From positions 1 to 64,000 of the forward strand of contig NZ_KB899989.1 in the NCBI RefSeq assembly GCF_000378505.1: a stretch of DNA of 64,000 nt, written 5' to 3'. Source of the stretch: Modicisalibacter luteus DSM 23508 (GTDB lineage: Bacteria > Pseudomonadota > Gammaproteobacteria > Pseudomonadales > Halomonadaceae). Numbering within the stretch: position 1 is the stretch's first letter; the number at the start of each line of letters is the position of its first letter. A program made the position numbers and the translations under genes. Of the stretch, positions 18,210 to 26,803 are shown piece by piece. The notes under the pieces are model-generated. The model saw nothing but the letters and a program-made list of their open reading frames with translations, did not search any database and was not told where the DNA came from.

Positions 18210-18863
18210 TTATTTTGCGCTATCAGGCACTGGCGTATTGAGCAACTGCTGCTCCCACATGTACGCGATACCGCTGCCACCGCCATGCTGCTGCATCACC
18301 TCAATCAGCTCAGCGATATGTTCGGTCCGCGCCCAGTCTCGCTGCCACTCAGACGCCACAGCCACCCAAGTCATCATATTTACGCCGGCCGCAATCATGC
18401 GCTGGATGGCGACTTCGTGGGCCTCAACCGAAACACCGCCTGATGCATCCGTGACTACAGTGACATCCCAGCCCTCACCAGCAGCCTGGATAGCCGGCAT
18501 CGCGACACATATTTCGGTCCAAAGACCAGCGATGATCAGTTGCTTGCGGCCCGTCGCCTTGACCGCGTCTGCTGTCGGCTTGTCTTCCCAAGTGTTGATC
18601 AATGTGCGGTCGATCACCTCTTGGTCGGGGAATACATCAGTGATCTGAGGAAAGATATTACCGCCTTGGGCAGCGATTACACTCGTCAGGATGGTGGGAA
18701 CGTTGAAGGCTTTGGCAGCCTTCGCAAGCGCCGTAGAATTGTTAAGTACCATCGTTGGTTCGTGACTATTCAGATTCGCGAGCTGGTAAGGCTGGTGGTC
18801 TATCAGCAGCACCACCGAGTCTTCGGGACGAAGAAGAGACGCAAGGCCATTACGAAAAGTCAT
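18210..18863 (-). CDS. Isochorismatase-fold cysteine hydrolase 2 (YcaC-like)
   Basis: A 217-residue protein close in pattern to E. coli YcaC. Catalytic Asp lies in VVLLIDHQPYQL, Lys around ATGRKQLIIAGLWTEIC with the nucleophilic Cys at its end, and VTDASGGVSVEAHEVAIQRM follows as in the family. ATG at 18863 is preceded by GACAGAGGATATATTC. It is only distantly like isochorismatase 1, so the two are separate enzymes, not recent duplicates of each other. Substrate unknown; the gene order suggests a joint role with the hydrolase downstream. A 5'-truncated copy lies at 34374-34864. Confidence 0.88.
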   Translation of the reverse strand: MTFRNGLASLLRPEDSVVLLIDHQPYQLANLNSHEPTMVLNNSTALAKAAKAFNVPTILTSVIAAQGGNIFPQITDVFPDQEVIDRTLINTWEDKPTADAVKATGRKQLIIAGLWTEICVAMPAIQAAGEGWDVTVVTDASGGVSVEAHEVAIQRMIAAGVNMMTWVAVASEWQRDWARTEHIAELIEVMQQHGGGSGIAYMWEQQLLNTPVPDSAK

Positions 18864-19042
18864 GAATATATCCTCTGTCGGTTGCCATCTTTTGAGAGTT
18901 TGGTTTCCGTTAGCAATGCGCCAGCGGCGACATTGCCCGGAATTAGATACTGCTGCACTTACGCTTGACATGAATGCCGCTTGTTATTCGCCTCATGTGC
19001 GGTTACCTATTGCCATCGCCTCGTCATGAGCGAATGAATGCA

Positions 19043-19300
19043 AGCAGATCTGCATTGTGGTCGACCTTGACAAGCACGATGGGATTCGTGAAACGCCTGG
19101 TCACTATCACAAAGAGCCGGCGCTTATTATTGGATGGCTGCCCGAAATTTGGATGCGCGTGTAATGAGCGACGCCCAAAGACCGTTCAGGCGCCACAAGT
19201 ATTAAGAGGGGATAAACGCAAGCACATCGAAGTTGAAGCGATCGGTTTCAACCTGCGCCAGCCCAAACGAATGTCAACGACTGCCAAAATGAAAGGTACT
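19043..19300 (-). pseudogene. Remnant: start of isochorismatase 1, spacer and 3' end of alpha/beta hydrolase
   Basis: The sequence from TCTGCATTGTGGTCGACCTT (near 19050) onward follows the region 16870-17110, which covers the start codon and ribosome site of isochorismatase 1, the 145-base spacer and the end of the hydrolase gene. Matching landmarks are GATGGGATTCGTGAAACGCC, TATTGGATGGCTG and GATAAACGCAAGCACATCGA. It is much more diverged than the 31.7-34.9 kb copy, so it is an older decayed duplicate. The following 350 bases to 19653 hold nothing I recognise. Confidence 0.7.
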
Positions 19301-19653
19301 TGCAAATCAAGCTGCTGAACCGGGCGACTCGCAAGGTAACCGCTACGGATAAACCCCTTTCGCAGATATAGGAGAAAGGCTCTGAGCGCTTTGAGATGAG
19401 CATAGGTTCTTACTGCGCCAACGACGGCAGCGGTCTATTGGCTGTGATGTCAGCCGGGCTGGGGATTGGCCAACTTTTGACCGCTGCTTACCGCCTTACA
19501 TTGAAAGAGAGAGGGATTGGTACCAACTATCTCAGACCGATTCCTGCCCCGGATCGGAGGCCGTAACCAATGTTTGGAGGTACATAACCTCCAGTAAACG
19601 GCGTAACGTGCGAGGGCTGATGATAGCAAGCGCCACTCAAACGTGTCCGCAAG

Positions 19654-20055
19654 CTACTCAACAATGGCCGTGACGCGAATCTCAACACGCATCTCCGGCA
19701 ATCCCAGGGCATCTGTGCCGGTTTGAGTCCATATAGGCGCATGGTCAGGCATATAGTGACGGTACAACCGGGTCATGGTCTCATTAACCTCCGGCGGGAA
19801 GCCTCCCTTGTGATAAGAGTTCACGTGGATCACATGCTCCCAGCCCGCACCAGCCGTGGCCAGTGTACGTCCCACATTCTCAAAGGCCTGCTCAATCTCT
19901 TTCACTAGCGAGCCCGGTATCTGGAACTCATTATCCCAACCGCCTTGTCCAGATGTCTCCACACGGTTACCGACTCTAACCGCCTGTGAATAATTCAACA
20001 TTTCTAAGGCTTTATCACCGTAGCCGGGAGTGACGAAAAATTCAGGTTTTCTCAT
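19654..20055 (-). CDS. RidA/YjgF/YER057c family protein 1
   Basis: A 133-residue RidA-family protein: FVTPGYGDKALEMLNYSQAVRVGNRVETSGQGGWD, then an IEQAFENVGRTLATAGAGWEHVIHVNSYH core and RVEIRVTAIVE at the end. RidA proteins deaminate reactive enamines or imines; the critical Arg of true RidA (in the PxRxxV-type motif) appears here as MRVEIRV, so the activity is uncertain. CTGGAGAGCAAC precedes the ATG. RutC of pyrimidine catabolism is in this family, and here too the gene sits with isochorismatase-fold and alpha/beta hydrolase genes. Confidence 0.85.
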   Translation of the reverse strand: MRKPEFFVTPGYGDKALEMLNYSQAVRVGNRVETSGQGGWDNEFQIPGSLVKEIEQAFENVGRTLATAGAGWEHVIHVNSYHKGGFPPEVNETMTRLYRHYMPDHAPIWTQTGTDALGLPEMRVEIRVTAIVE

Positions 20056-20107
20056 GTTGCTCTCCAGATTATTTAACCTTATCGCATGATATAAACAACG
20101 TTGGCGC

Positions 20108-20761
20108 TCACGTCCTGATAATTTTTAAACACCCTCTAAAAGCAGTGACACCCATTACTAACCCAAAAACCACCAATACTCCCCCCGTAGCGCGCTTGCC
20201 CCAAACGGCGGAACCCGGTTTAGCCAGCTTCGCTGCCATTGTTCTTGCTGCAAATGCGTAAGCGCTCGACACGATCAGTTTGATAAACACAAATAGCATA
20301 ATTAGCGGAAGTAACGCATAAATGTGCGAGTCCTGTCGGGTACTTACAAATTGCGGCAACAGCGATGAGAAAAATAGAATCGCCTTGGGGTTGCTGAGCC
20401 CAACCATGAACGATTGTCGCCAAAGTACAGGTATGCTTTGCAGCGTTGTAGGCTGTTCGCTGGTCATACGAATATTTTGAGCCAGGCAAAACTGCTGCAT
20501 ACCGAGCCATAAAAGATAAACAGCACCGGCAACCTTGACGGTCCTAAACACAGTTGGGTTTGCCTCCAGTAGCGCACCAACTCCCAGTAGTGAGAAAACT
20601 GCGAGCCCGGCGATAGCCACCAGATCTCCAGTGAGTATCAAGATAGCCCGGCTTGGGCCATGCACCAGTGCATTGTTTACCAAAAGAATTGTCGAGGGTC
20701 CCGGCGAGCCAACTTGCATCGCAGCAATCATTGCGAATAACAAATACTCAGTGAGCAACAT
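20108..20761 (-). CDS. LysE/RhtB-family amino acid exporter
   Basis: A 217-residue membrane protein with six hydrophobic segments. The N-terminal GSPGPSTILLVNNALVHGPS is the LysE/RhtB signature, and VGLSNPKAILFFSSLLPQFV is the second conserved motif. The family exports amino acids or similar metabolites. I chose ATG at 20761, nine bases from AAGGAG, over GTG at 20770, which would overlap the ribosome site. It ends 52 bases before the RidA gene on the same strand; co-export of a RidA-related product is plausible. The gene is richer in A+T than the core genes. Confidence 0.88.
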   Translation of the reverse strand: MLLTEYLLFAMIAAMQVGSPGPSTILLVNNALVHGPSRAILILTGDLVAIAGLAVFSLLGVGALLEANPTVFRTVKVAGAVYLLWLGMQQFCLAQNIRMTSEQPTTLQSIPVLWRQSFMVGLSNPKAILFFSSLLPQFVSTRQDSHIYALLPLIMLFVFIKLIVSSAYAFAARTMAAKLAKPGSAVWGKRATGGVLVVFGLVMGVTAFRGCLKIIRT

Positions 20762-20792
20762 AGTGAACACTCCTTAGAGCGCGTTTCAAAAT

Positions 20793-21167
20793 CTACCTTA
20801 CAGTCGCCTCGAGATGATTCAGCGAAGTCGACTTCTTTCCGACAATGCTTTCGGCTGCAACGTGGTACTCGGCATAACTTCCAGGGCCGTCAAAAATTTG
20901 TGGGGTGTACCAGACTTCGTCGCCTGGCACGAAGCTCGTCACACCTGGCCCAACGGCTTCGACAACACCCGACACGTCATGCCCGGTAATGGCCGGCAAT
21001 GGCACAAGGTCTGGATAGTCGCCACGTCGTACCTGGTAATCCAGCGGGTTGATGGAGGTTGAGTGTACCCGCACCAGCACTTGTCCCGCCTGTGGCACTG
21101 GCTTGGGCAACTCGGTAAGTTCGAACGATTCCGGGCCGCCTAATGATTTAATTAATTGCGCTTTCAT
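20793..21167 (-). pseudogene. Truncated zinc-type alcohol dehydrogenase/quinone reductase
   Basis: From ATG at 21167 the product reads [40 protein letters not shown] and [20 protein letters not shown], the N-terminal catalytic domain of an NADPH:quinone reductase-like MDR protein. It runs to SLNHLEA and then stops after TVR, about 124 residues, whereas the family has about 330 and continues here with the nucleotide-binding Rossmann domain. The break is at about 20803; the next gene (LysE) begins right after. The missing cofactor domain makes it non-functional. Confidence 0.85.
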
Positions 21168-21331
21168 TGTAGATCCTCGCTTCGACAAGACGGGGTATCG
21201 GAGAAGGACATCACATACATGTCGTCCCAACGTGTTGCCAAGGTTACAAGCGCCATGATCATTACCAGGATTAGAGAGCCGGCACCTTCCGTTTCAATGT
21301 TCACTCCCGCGTAAATACTGATGATCGCCAT
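21164..21331 (-). CDS. Possible small membrane protein or gene remnant (55 residues)
   Basis: An open frame from ATG at 21331 reads [20 protein letters not shown], followed by [15 protein letters not shown], one strong hydrophobic segment. Its TGA overlaps the ATG of the dehydrogenase remnant (ATGA), a common sign of coupling. No ribosome site is evident, so it may be the tail of a lost membrane protein. The 21332-21775 stretch beyond it holds no gene I can support. Confidence 0.3.
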   Translation of the reverse strand: MAIISIYAGVNIETEGAGSLILVMIMALVTLATRWDDMYVMSFSDTPSCRSEDLQ

Positions 21332-21775
21332 GGCGTAAACACGGAGCTGTCACCTTGACGATGGCGTAGAGAGAGGCCAATTTTTAGTTAACCCTCAGTC
21401 TTGCAATACTGCTGAAAGTAATCTCCAGTCTCCCCAAAACGACTGTCTGAAAATTGGACAGACGTACGAATCTGGAACATTTATGCGGTCAATGGATTGC
21501 TTTACGATATTAAGTCTCTCAGGCACTTCTAACCGCCTATGCCTTTTATGGTCGCCTCCCGTGGAAGTCCCACCAGCATGCCCCGCCTTGCAGCACGTCT
21601 GCGCATCCGGATTTATCACCGCAAGCTGATTCCAAAACCAGAGGTTGGTCCAATACCCGTTATGGCCGCTCGGTAATACTCCTCTCACCTACTCGGCAGC
21701 CGAGGAACAAGCAAGGGCGCGGCCTACGACCTCTTTCTGACTCGTACGCTAAAACATGCTCGACTCGGAGGAGAA

Positions 21776-21976
21776 ATGGCCAAGGCCGCGGATGTCGTTG
21801 TGCAGTGCCTTGAGAACGAAGGTGTCGAGTACGTGTTCGGTATTCCCGGTGAAGAAAACCTGGATCTGCTGGAGTCGTTGCGCCGCGCCAGTATCAAGCT
21901 GGTATTGACGCGCCATGAGCAGTCAGCAGGTTTCATCGCAGTCACCTATGGCCGGCTGACCGGGGGGAAATGTTGA
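21776..21976 (+). pseudogene. Acetolactate synthase large-subunit fragment
   Basis: The 66 codons after ATG (CTCGGAGGAGAA in front) read AADVVVQCLENEGVEYVFGI, PGEENLDLLESL and VLTRHEQSAGFIAVTYGRLTG, the N-terminal part of an acetolactate synthase with its catalytic Glu. It then reads GGKC and stops; about 480 residues are missing. It has kept its ribosome site but cannot be an enzyme. Confidence 0.88.
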
Positions 21977-22058
21977 GGCACTGCTCGAGTGCCCTTTTTT
22001 ACGCCTCGTCTAGAGACGACCGATCTAATATAAGCTACCTAAAATCTTGGAGAAAGAC

Positions 22059-22751
22059 ATGAAAATTTTAATGGTTCTTACGTCGCACGACCAACTTGGC
22101 GACACTGGCCGCAAAACTGGCTTCTGGCTCGAAGAACTGGCAGCTCCCTACTACACATTTAAGGAAGCTGGTGCGGAGATTGTGTTGGCATCGCCCAAAG
22201 GCGGCCAGCCGCCGCTTGATCCAAAAAGCAACGAACCTGCGTTCCAGACAGATCTCACTCGCCGTTTTGAAGACGATGCAGATGCCAAGGCCCAACTTGC
22301 CAACACCGTTCGTCTGGACAGCATTTCGCAAGCCGATTTCGACACCGTGTTCTATCCCGGTGGCCACGGTCCGCTTTGGGATCTAGCTGAAGATAAGAAT
22401 TCGATTGCGCTGATCGAATCCTTCCTCGCAGCAGAAAAGCCCGTTGCACTTGTCTGTCATGCTCCTGGCTTACTTCGTCACGTTAAGACCCCCAGTGGCC
22501 GTCCGCTGGTAGAAGGCAAAAAAGTCACTGGTTTTGCTAACAGTGAAGAAGCTGCTGTCGAACTGACCGACATAGTGCCCTTTCTGGTTGAGGATGAGCT
22601 GAAGGCCAAAGGCGGTATCTTTTCGAAAGGCGACGACTGGGCGTCCTATGTCATCACTGATGGCCTACTGACCACTGGTCAAAATCCAGCGTCCTCGGCA
22701 CCAGCCGCAACTGTTCTGCTAAAACAACTCGCGGATAGCAAGAAGTCATGA
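22059..22751 (+). CDS. DJ-1/PfpI (Hsp31-like) family protein
   Basis: A 230-residue type 1 glutamine-amidotransferase-like protein. It starts MKILMVLTSHDQLGDTGRKTGFW, with the conserved GFWLEELAAPYYTFKEAG and PKGGQPPLDPKS. The nucleophile is the Cys in ALVCHAPGLL (about residue 138), and VEGKKVTGFANSEE is the usual following part. This Hsp31-like branch acts as glutathione-independent glyoxalase III or a protein deglycase in some species. ATG at 22059 with CTTGGAGAAAGAC before it was preferred over an in-frame upstream start. It lies between two decayed dehydrogenase/synthase fragments. Confidence 0.9.
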   Translation: MKILMVLTSHDQLGDTGRKTGFWLEELAAPYYTFKEAGAEIVLASPKGGQPPLDPKSNEPAFQTDLTRRFEDDADAKAQLANTVRLDSISQADFDTVFYPGGHGPLWDLAEDKNSIALIESFLAAEKPVALVCHAPGLLRHVKTPSGRPLVEGKKVTGFANSEEAAVELTDIVPFLVEDELKAKGGIFSKGDDWASYVITDGLLTTGQNPASSAPAATVLLKQLADSKKS

Positions 22752-22892
22752 ATATCTGGCAGATAATGACTCAGAACGAGTGAACGGATCGATCAGGCCA
22801 TGCAGGAACTGATGGTCAGATCGCGCTTATAGTTAAGAATACACTACTCAAAAAAGAGAGGGATGCGATGTTAAACCAGATCAAATCGGCCG

Positions 22893-23225
22893 GTTGCTGA
22901 CGCCACTGACTCGATGGTGATTGCCAAGGAGGAAACCTTTAATCCAGTCGCCGCTCTTTTCCGCTTCAAGACCGAGCAAGAGGCCGTTGAAGCAGCCACC
23001 TCTGAGTTCGGACTGGCTGCGTATTTCTATACCCGTGACCTATCCCGCGTGCTCCGTGTTTCAAGGGCACTGGAAAGTGGGATGGTCGGCGGAAATGCAG
23101 GCTTGGTTACCACCGAAGTTGCCCCCTTCGGCGGCGTTAAGGACAGCGGTCTCGGCAGCGTGGGCTCCTCACATGGCATTGCGGAGTATCTCGTTCTCAA
23201 GTACGTCAGTCTTGCCGGACTTTGA
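22893..23225 (+). pseudogene. C-terminal fragment of an aldehyde dehydrogenase (GabD-like)
   Basis: The frame reads VADATDSMVIAKEETFNPVA, then ALFRFKTEQEAVEAA and FGLAAYFYTRDLSRVLRVSR, GGVKDSGLGSVGS and the end EYLVLKYVSL. This is the last quarter of a succinate-semialdehyde dehydrogenase-like enzyme; FNPVA replaces the usual FGPVA. The catalytic Cys and nucleotide-binding parts are absent. No homologous sequence precedes 22893, so the fragment arose by deletion. Confidence 0.88.
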
Positions 23226-23277
23226 GCGCCACCAGCGCTACCGAACTGCTAACCATTTTCTTGCAGGAGTCGTCAAG

Positions 23278-23931
23278 GTGAAGATCTTTATTGTGGGAGT
23301 CACTGGTAAAATAGGGTTTCGTTTAGCACGCATCCTAAAGGAGCGCGGCGACGAGGTCGATGGCCTCTACCGGCAGCCAGACCAGGCTGGAATGCTCGCT
23401 AGTATTGGTATAACCGGCACCTTCGGTGATCTCGTGAGCACTGATCCGCAGCAACTGGCGGAAGCCATGCGGGGAAGTGACGCCATTGTCTTCAGTGCTG
23501 GTGCTGGGGGCGCTGGTAGCGAGATGACCGAAGCAATCGATGGGAATGGCATCACCAAATCGATCGCCGCTGCCAAGTTGGCTAGTATTAAGCGCTTTCT
23601 TCTGATCTCGGTATTTCCCGAGGCATGGCGTGAACGGCATATGGACGAAGGCTTTGAGCACTACATCATGGTGAAGAAGCGTACAGACATAGAACTCTCC
23701 CAGAGTGGTCTGGACTGGATCATCCTGCGTCCATCCGCGTTAGAGGATAAAACCGGCGCCGGGACGATCAATCTTGGAGTCGCCCAGATCCACACCGAAG
23801 TCAGCCGTGATGATGTGGCGGCAACTCTCGCAACGCTACTCCACACACCCGCAGTGAGTCGAAAGATTCTTGAACTAACTGAAGGAAATACGCCGATACC
23901 GGAAGCCGTTAACGCAATGACTATCATTTGA
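23278..23931 (+). CDS. NAD(P)-binding atypical short-chain dehydrogenase/reductase
   Basis: A 217-residue protein starting with GTG at 23278 (CAGGAGTCGTCAAG in front). It opens KIFIVGVTGKIGFRLARIL with the GxxGxxG nucleotide loop, continues VDGLYRQPDQAGML, IVFSAGAGG and LLISVFPEAWRERH, and ends with WIILRPSALED and VSRDDVAATLATLLHTP. This is the NAD(P)H-binding family PF13460 type (YwnB/HSCARG-like), lacking the classical SDR active-site Tyr-Lys pair. Function unknown, possibly redox sensing or quinone/flavin reduction. A longer open frame upstream in the same phase is the ALDH remnant read out of frame. Confidence 0.82.
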   Translation: MKIFIVGVTGKIGFRLARILKERGDEVDGLYRQPDQAGMLASIGITGTFGDLVSTDPQQLAEAMRGSDAIVFSAGAGGAGSEMTEAIDGNGITKSIAAAKLASIKRFLLISVFPEAWRERHMDEGFEHYIMVKKRTDIELSQSGLDWIILRPSALEDKTGAGTINLGVAQIHTEVSRDDVAATLATLLHTPAVSRKILELTEGNTPIPEAVNAMTII

Positions 23932-24000
23932 AACGCATGCATCTAAGGAGCCAGCAACAAAGAGAGGGGCACACAATTTAGGCATCAAAATGTCGCCGTC

Positions 24001-24479
24001 ATGGTAAATCACATGCTTGAGGACATCGCTAAAGCCAAGCTCAAGGTCTTTGTAGACCTGAGTTCTTCCTTGAGGCATGCGGCCAACGCCCATGAGTATG
24101 CTGCTGTGCGTTTTTCCAGCAACTCTGCAGCAGAAGCATGGCTGGGCTCAAGCATCCGAGAGGAGTGGTTATCGTCTATCGTGTTCGCACTCGCTTCTGA
24201 TGAACAACTGGAAATAAAAAGTGGAATTGATTTCTGGTTCACACCCCGACCTCGAAAGCCAAGCACCCACTAGATATAACAATGACTTATAACAACCACT
24301 GTAATATGGCCTCTAGCTATAATAACTCCGGTACTGTATCAGCCGCTATTCAACATAATTCCTGCGATCACGTCTGGGATGTGCGCCCTAGAATTATCGC
24401 CGCGACCATACTTGCCCTCTTCGTATACTTAATCATGCCCAGGGTAGTTCGCCTCGTTGCCGGCTGGTTGTTCCGCTAG
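24001..24479 (+). pseudogene. Decayed ABM-domain membrane protein
   Basis: The frame at 24001-24273 contains YAAVRFSSNSAAEAWLGSSI and SGIDFWFTP, which align with FTIVLRFSCTQRLQAWLDSV and VNEFWFTP of the intact gene at 31.1-31.7 kb. After a stop, the 24282-24479 frame supplies a hydrophobic end, RIIAATILALFVYLIMPRVV and GWLF, matching the final membrane segment of that gene (TIVLLVVYVFMPMVTGW). The N-terminal third and one membrane segment are gone. It is thus an old divergent paralogue broken by stops and deletions. The 24480-24693 stretch holds nothing recognisable. Confidence 0.75.
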
Positions 24480-24693
24480 ACCTTTGACGAGGAAGCTGTG
24501 AAGAATGCGATCACTGAGGGAGATATCAGGCGCAAATCAAGGTAGCTTTTTAATAACGAACTCGTTAAATAACTCGGGTTGCCTGACGATAGCGATTCAT
24601 CAGCAGGCTTTTGACAGACGTCGTCTTCGGCACGTATAGGATGCTACAGCCCCCCTTGGTCTGCATTTTCAGAACGTAGGAACGAGCTCCATA

Positions 24694-25416
24694 TTAGGGC
24701 CGACTGACGCCGATAATCGGCCGCAGGTCAAACACCAATACCTCTGCGCCACGTCCATTGTTGAATTTGAGGTTAGCCTCATCCATAATCTTGGCTCCAT
24801 CTCCGCCCTGTAACAGCTCGCCGTTTAAAGAAACAGAGCCTCGAACAATCTGGACATACGCATAGCGTCCAGTAGGTAGTTCCAGATTCGCTGCCTCGTT
24901 CCCATCAAACTCTCCAACATAAACCCGTACGTCTTGATTGATGACTAACGACTGCTCATCGCCGTCTGGCGACAGGATTAAAGCCAATTGGCCACGTTTT
25001 TTTAATGAATCGATCGAAAACTGTTGATAACGGGGCAGCAGGTTAGCTTGGGAAGGAACTATCCAGATCTGAAGAAAATGTACCATGTCGCTTTGTGATG
25101 CGTTGAATTCACTATGCACGATGCCAGCCCCCACGCTCATCAATTGCACATCGCCAGGTTTGATGCTGGAACCATTGCCAATCGAGTCTTTGTGCGCTAG
25201 CTCACCTTCCAACACGTAGGAGAAAATCTCCATGTCACGATGCGAATGTGAGCCGAAGCCCATCCCAGGATCTACTCGATCATCATTGATCACAAGCAGA
25301 TCGGAAAAGCCCGTCTGCTCAGGGTCAAAATAAGAACCGAACGAGAAAGTATGCGCTGATCGCAGCCAACCATGATCAGCTTGACCTCTTTGTGCTGCTG
25401 CTCGAACGCTAATCAT
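24694..25416 (-). CDS. Pirin-family protein (YhhW type)
   Basis: A 240-residue two-cupin protein resembling E. coli YhhW, which has quercetin 2,3-dioxygenase activity. ADHGWLRSAHTFSFGSYFDP is the family start. GFGSHSHRDMEIFSYVLEG and IVHSEFNAS supply the metal-binding His and Glu residues. It ends EVLVFDLRPI. It differs from the pirin at 11 kb, which is longer and of another branch. Its ATG overlaps the TGA of the AraC regulator gene (ATGA at 25413-25416), so the two are translated from one transcript and the regulator may control it. Confidence 0.9.
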   Translation of the reverse strand: MISVRAAAQRGQADHGWLRSAHTFSFGSYFDPEQTGFSDLLVINDDRVDPGMGFGSHSHRDMEIFSYVLEGELAHKDSIGNGSSIKPGDVQLMSVGAGIVHSEFNASQSDMVHFLQIWIVPSQANLLPRYQQFSIDSLKKRGQLALILSPDGDEQSLVINQDVRVYVGEFDGNEAANLELPTGRYAYVQIVRGSVSLNGELLQGGDGAKIMDEANLKFNNGRGAEVLVFDLRPIIGVSRP

Positions 25417-26027
25417 AATGTACTCCCGACCTGTGTTGTTTGATGGGATGTAGCGGCAGTTAACGCCGCCTGAGAAGAGGGATTAGCCGTATGCAGCTTT
25501 CGCCAGGTTTGCGGTGACAAGCCTGTTTCGCGTCTAAATACCCGACAAAAGTGTGACTGGTCACAAAATCCGAGAGTAAGCGCAATTTCGCTTAATGGGT
25601 GCGTGGAACAGAGCATATATCTCTCCGCGGCCTCCACTCGCCTGGCAGTCACATACATTAATGGCGTCATTCCGGTCGTCTGCTTGAACGCATGCGAAAA
25701 ATGGCTGACGCTCAAACCCAGTAACGCAGCTAATTCGGTTGTGCGAATGCAGTGGTCAAGATGCTCATTTATGAATTCATTGACACGCGAGATCTGCCAC
25801 CGTGCCAATCCTCCCTTGTGTATGCGCTGCGCCCCTTCGCTCTGATTCTCAATCGTTAGCAAGGCGATCGCCTGATACAAATAAGTCGAAGCGATGTCGA
25901 GATCGTGATCAATCGCTCGCTCCGCTTCCGTTAGCAACGTCAGCAGTTGCCTATTCTGTTTCAACCACTCGTGACCACAAGAAGAGGTACTGCTCACTGG
26001 ATAACATGTGCTGACACTCCCGTTCAT
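25413..26027 (-). CDS. AraC-family transcriptional regulator
   Basis: A 204-residue protein with an AraC-type DNA-binding domain in the C-terminal half: INEHLDHCIRTTELAALLGLSVSHFSHAFKQTTGMTPLMYV and RVEAAERYMLCSTHPLSEIALTLGFCDQSHFCRVFRRETG, that is, both helix-turn-helix motifs. The N-terminal 85 residues contain a helical region (LTEAERAIDHDLDIASTYLYQA) in place of the usual cupin, as in short members lacking a sugar-binding domain. It is the first gene of a two-gene unit with the YhhW-type pirin. The signal it senses is unknown. Confidence 0.9.
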   Translation of the reverse strand: MNGSVSTCYPVSSTSSCGHEWLKQNRQLLTLLTEAERAIDHDLDIASTYLYQAIALLTIENQSEGAQRIHKGGLARWQISRVNEFINEHLDHCIRTTELAALLGLSVSHFSHAFKQTTGMTPLMYVTARRVEAAERYMLCSTHPLSEIALTLGFCDQSHFCRVFRRETGLSPQTWRKLHTANPSSQAALTAATSHQTTQVGSTL

Positions 26028-26163
26028 AGCTTACGCTCCTTGGCCAAGGGCAAACTCGGGTAACTTGCTTAATTCGTCACCATGAGTAGAACAGGATGGC
26101 GTTAGCGCGTGGCCTCACACAGCCTCAAACGGGGAGGCATTAAACAACACTAAAGGGGGGGTG

Positions 26164-26799
26164 TTACGCAAGATCGATAATCCCGCGCTGAATGCTAATA
26201 GTCACCGCATGTGTTCGATTGTTGGCTCCGAGTTTGTCCATGATATTTCGAAGATGTCCTTTTACTGTCTCTTCACCTATCGCGAGAGCGACAGCGGTCT
26301 CCTTGTTCGACAAGCCGCGAGCGACACATTGCAGTACCTCAAGCTCCCTGCCGGTCAGGCCCTCCTGATCAATATGGGCCGCCAGTTCTTCAGCGATCTC
26401 CGGTGGGAAACGCCGTTTACCGGCTGCCAGAGCTCTTATCGTGTCAATTAGCTCACGGCGCAGCATACTTTTTAAGAGATAGCCGCGCGCCCCCGCCTTG
26501 ATCGCTTTCAACGCTCTTACATCGCCTCGGTAGGTGGTGAGTACCGCGATGCATGCTTGCGGAAACTCCGACATGATGGCGCTAATGGCACAAATGCCAT
26601 TGAACTCAGGCATCTGAACATCCATAAGCGTAACGTCCGGTTGCGTTGTCCGGTACAAACGGATTGCCTCCAACCCGTTGGAAGCTTCACCCACTACACT
26701 TATGTCTTCATAATTGTCCACTACTGCCGCGATACCCTCGCGTATCAGAGAATGGTCATCGACTACCAATACGGAGATGGGCTCCTGATGATCGACCAT
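26164..26799 (-). CDS. NarL/FixJ-family response regulator
   Basis: A response regulator of about 211 residues. The receiver has ISVLVVDDHSLIREG with the acidic pair, the phosphorylation site Asp in PDVTLMDVQMPEFNG and the Lys in LLKSMLRREL. The C-terminal LuxR helix-turn-helix is LTGRELEVLQCVARGLSNKETAVAL, GEETVKGHLRNIMDKLGANNRT. ATG at 26799, four bases after the kinase stop and preceded by AGGACAGGGTAAACAT, is the best start; ATG at 26838 would overlap the kinase gene. It is co-transcribed with the sensor kinase and probably controls part of the hydrolase block. Confidence 0.92.
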   Translation of the reverse strand: MVDHQEPISVLVVDDHSLIREGIAAVVDNYEDISVVGEASNGLEAIRLYRTTQPDVTLMDVQMPEFNGICAISAIMSEFPQACIAVLTTYRGDVRALKAIKAGARGYLLKSMLRRELIDTIRALAAGKRRFPPEIAEELAAHIDQEGLTGRELEVLQCVARGLSNKETAVALAIGEETVKGHLRNIMDKLGANNRTHAVTISIQRGIIDLA

Positions 26800-26803
26800 A
26801 TGT

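Larger units (their letters stand above)
16166..18700. repeat. Large duplicated segment, intact copy
   Basis: This stretch, from the hairpin past the first isochorismatase-like gene to inside the second, matches 31720-34864 base by base over long runs at roughly 97-99 percent by eye. Differences are single substitutions plus the indels described in the second copy. The copies are in the same orientation, about 15.5 kb apart. Confidence 0.9.

Noticed and set aside
21395-21688. 97-codon minus-strand frame
   Set aside because: Composition and lack of start signals suggest non-coding sequence.
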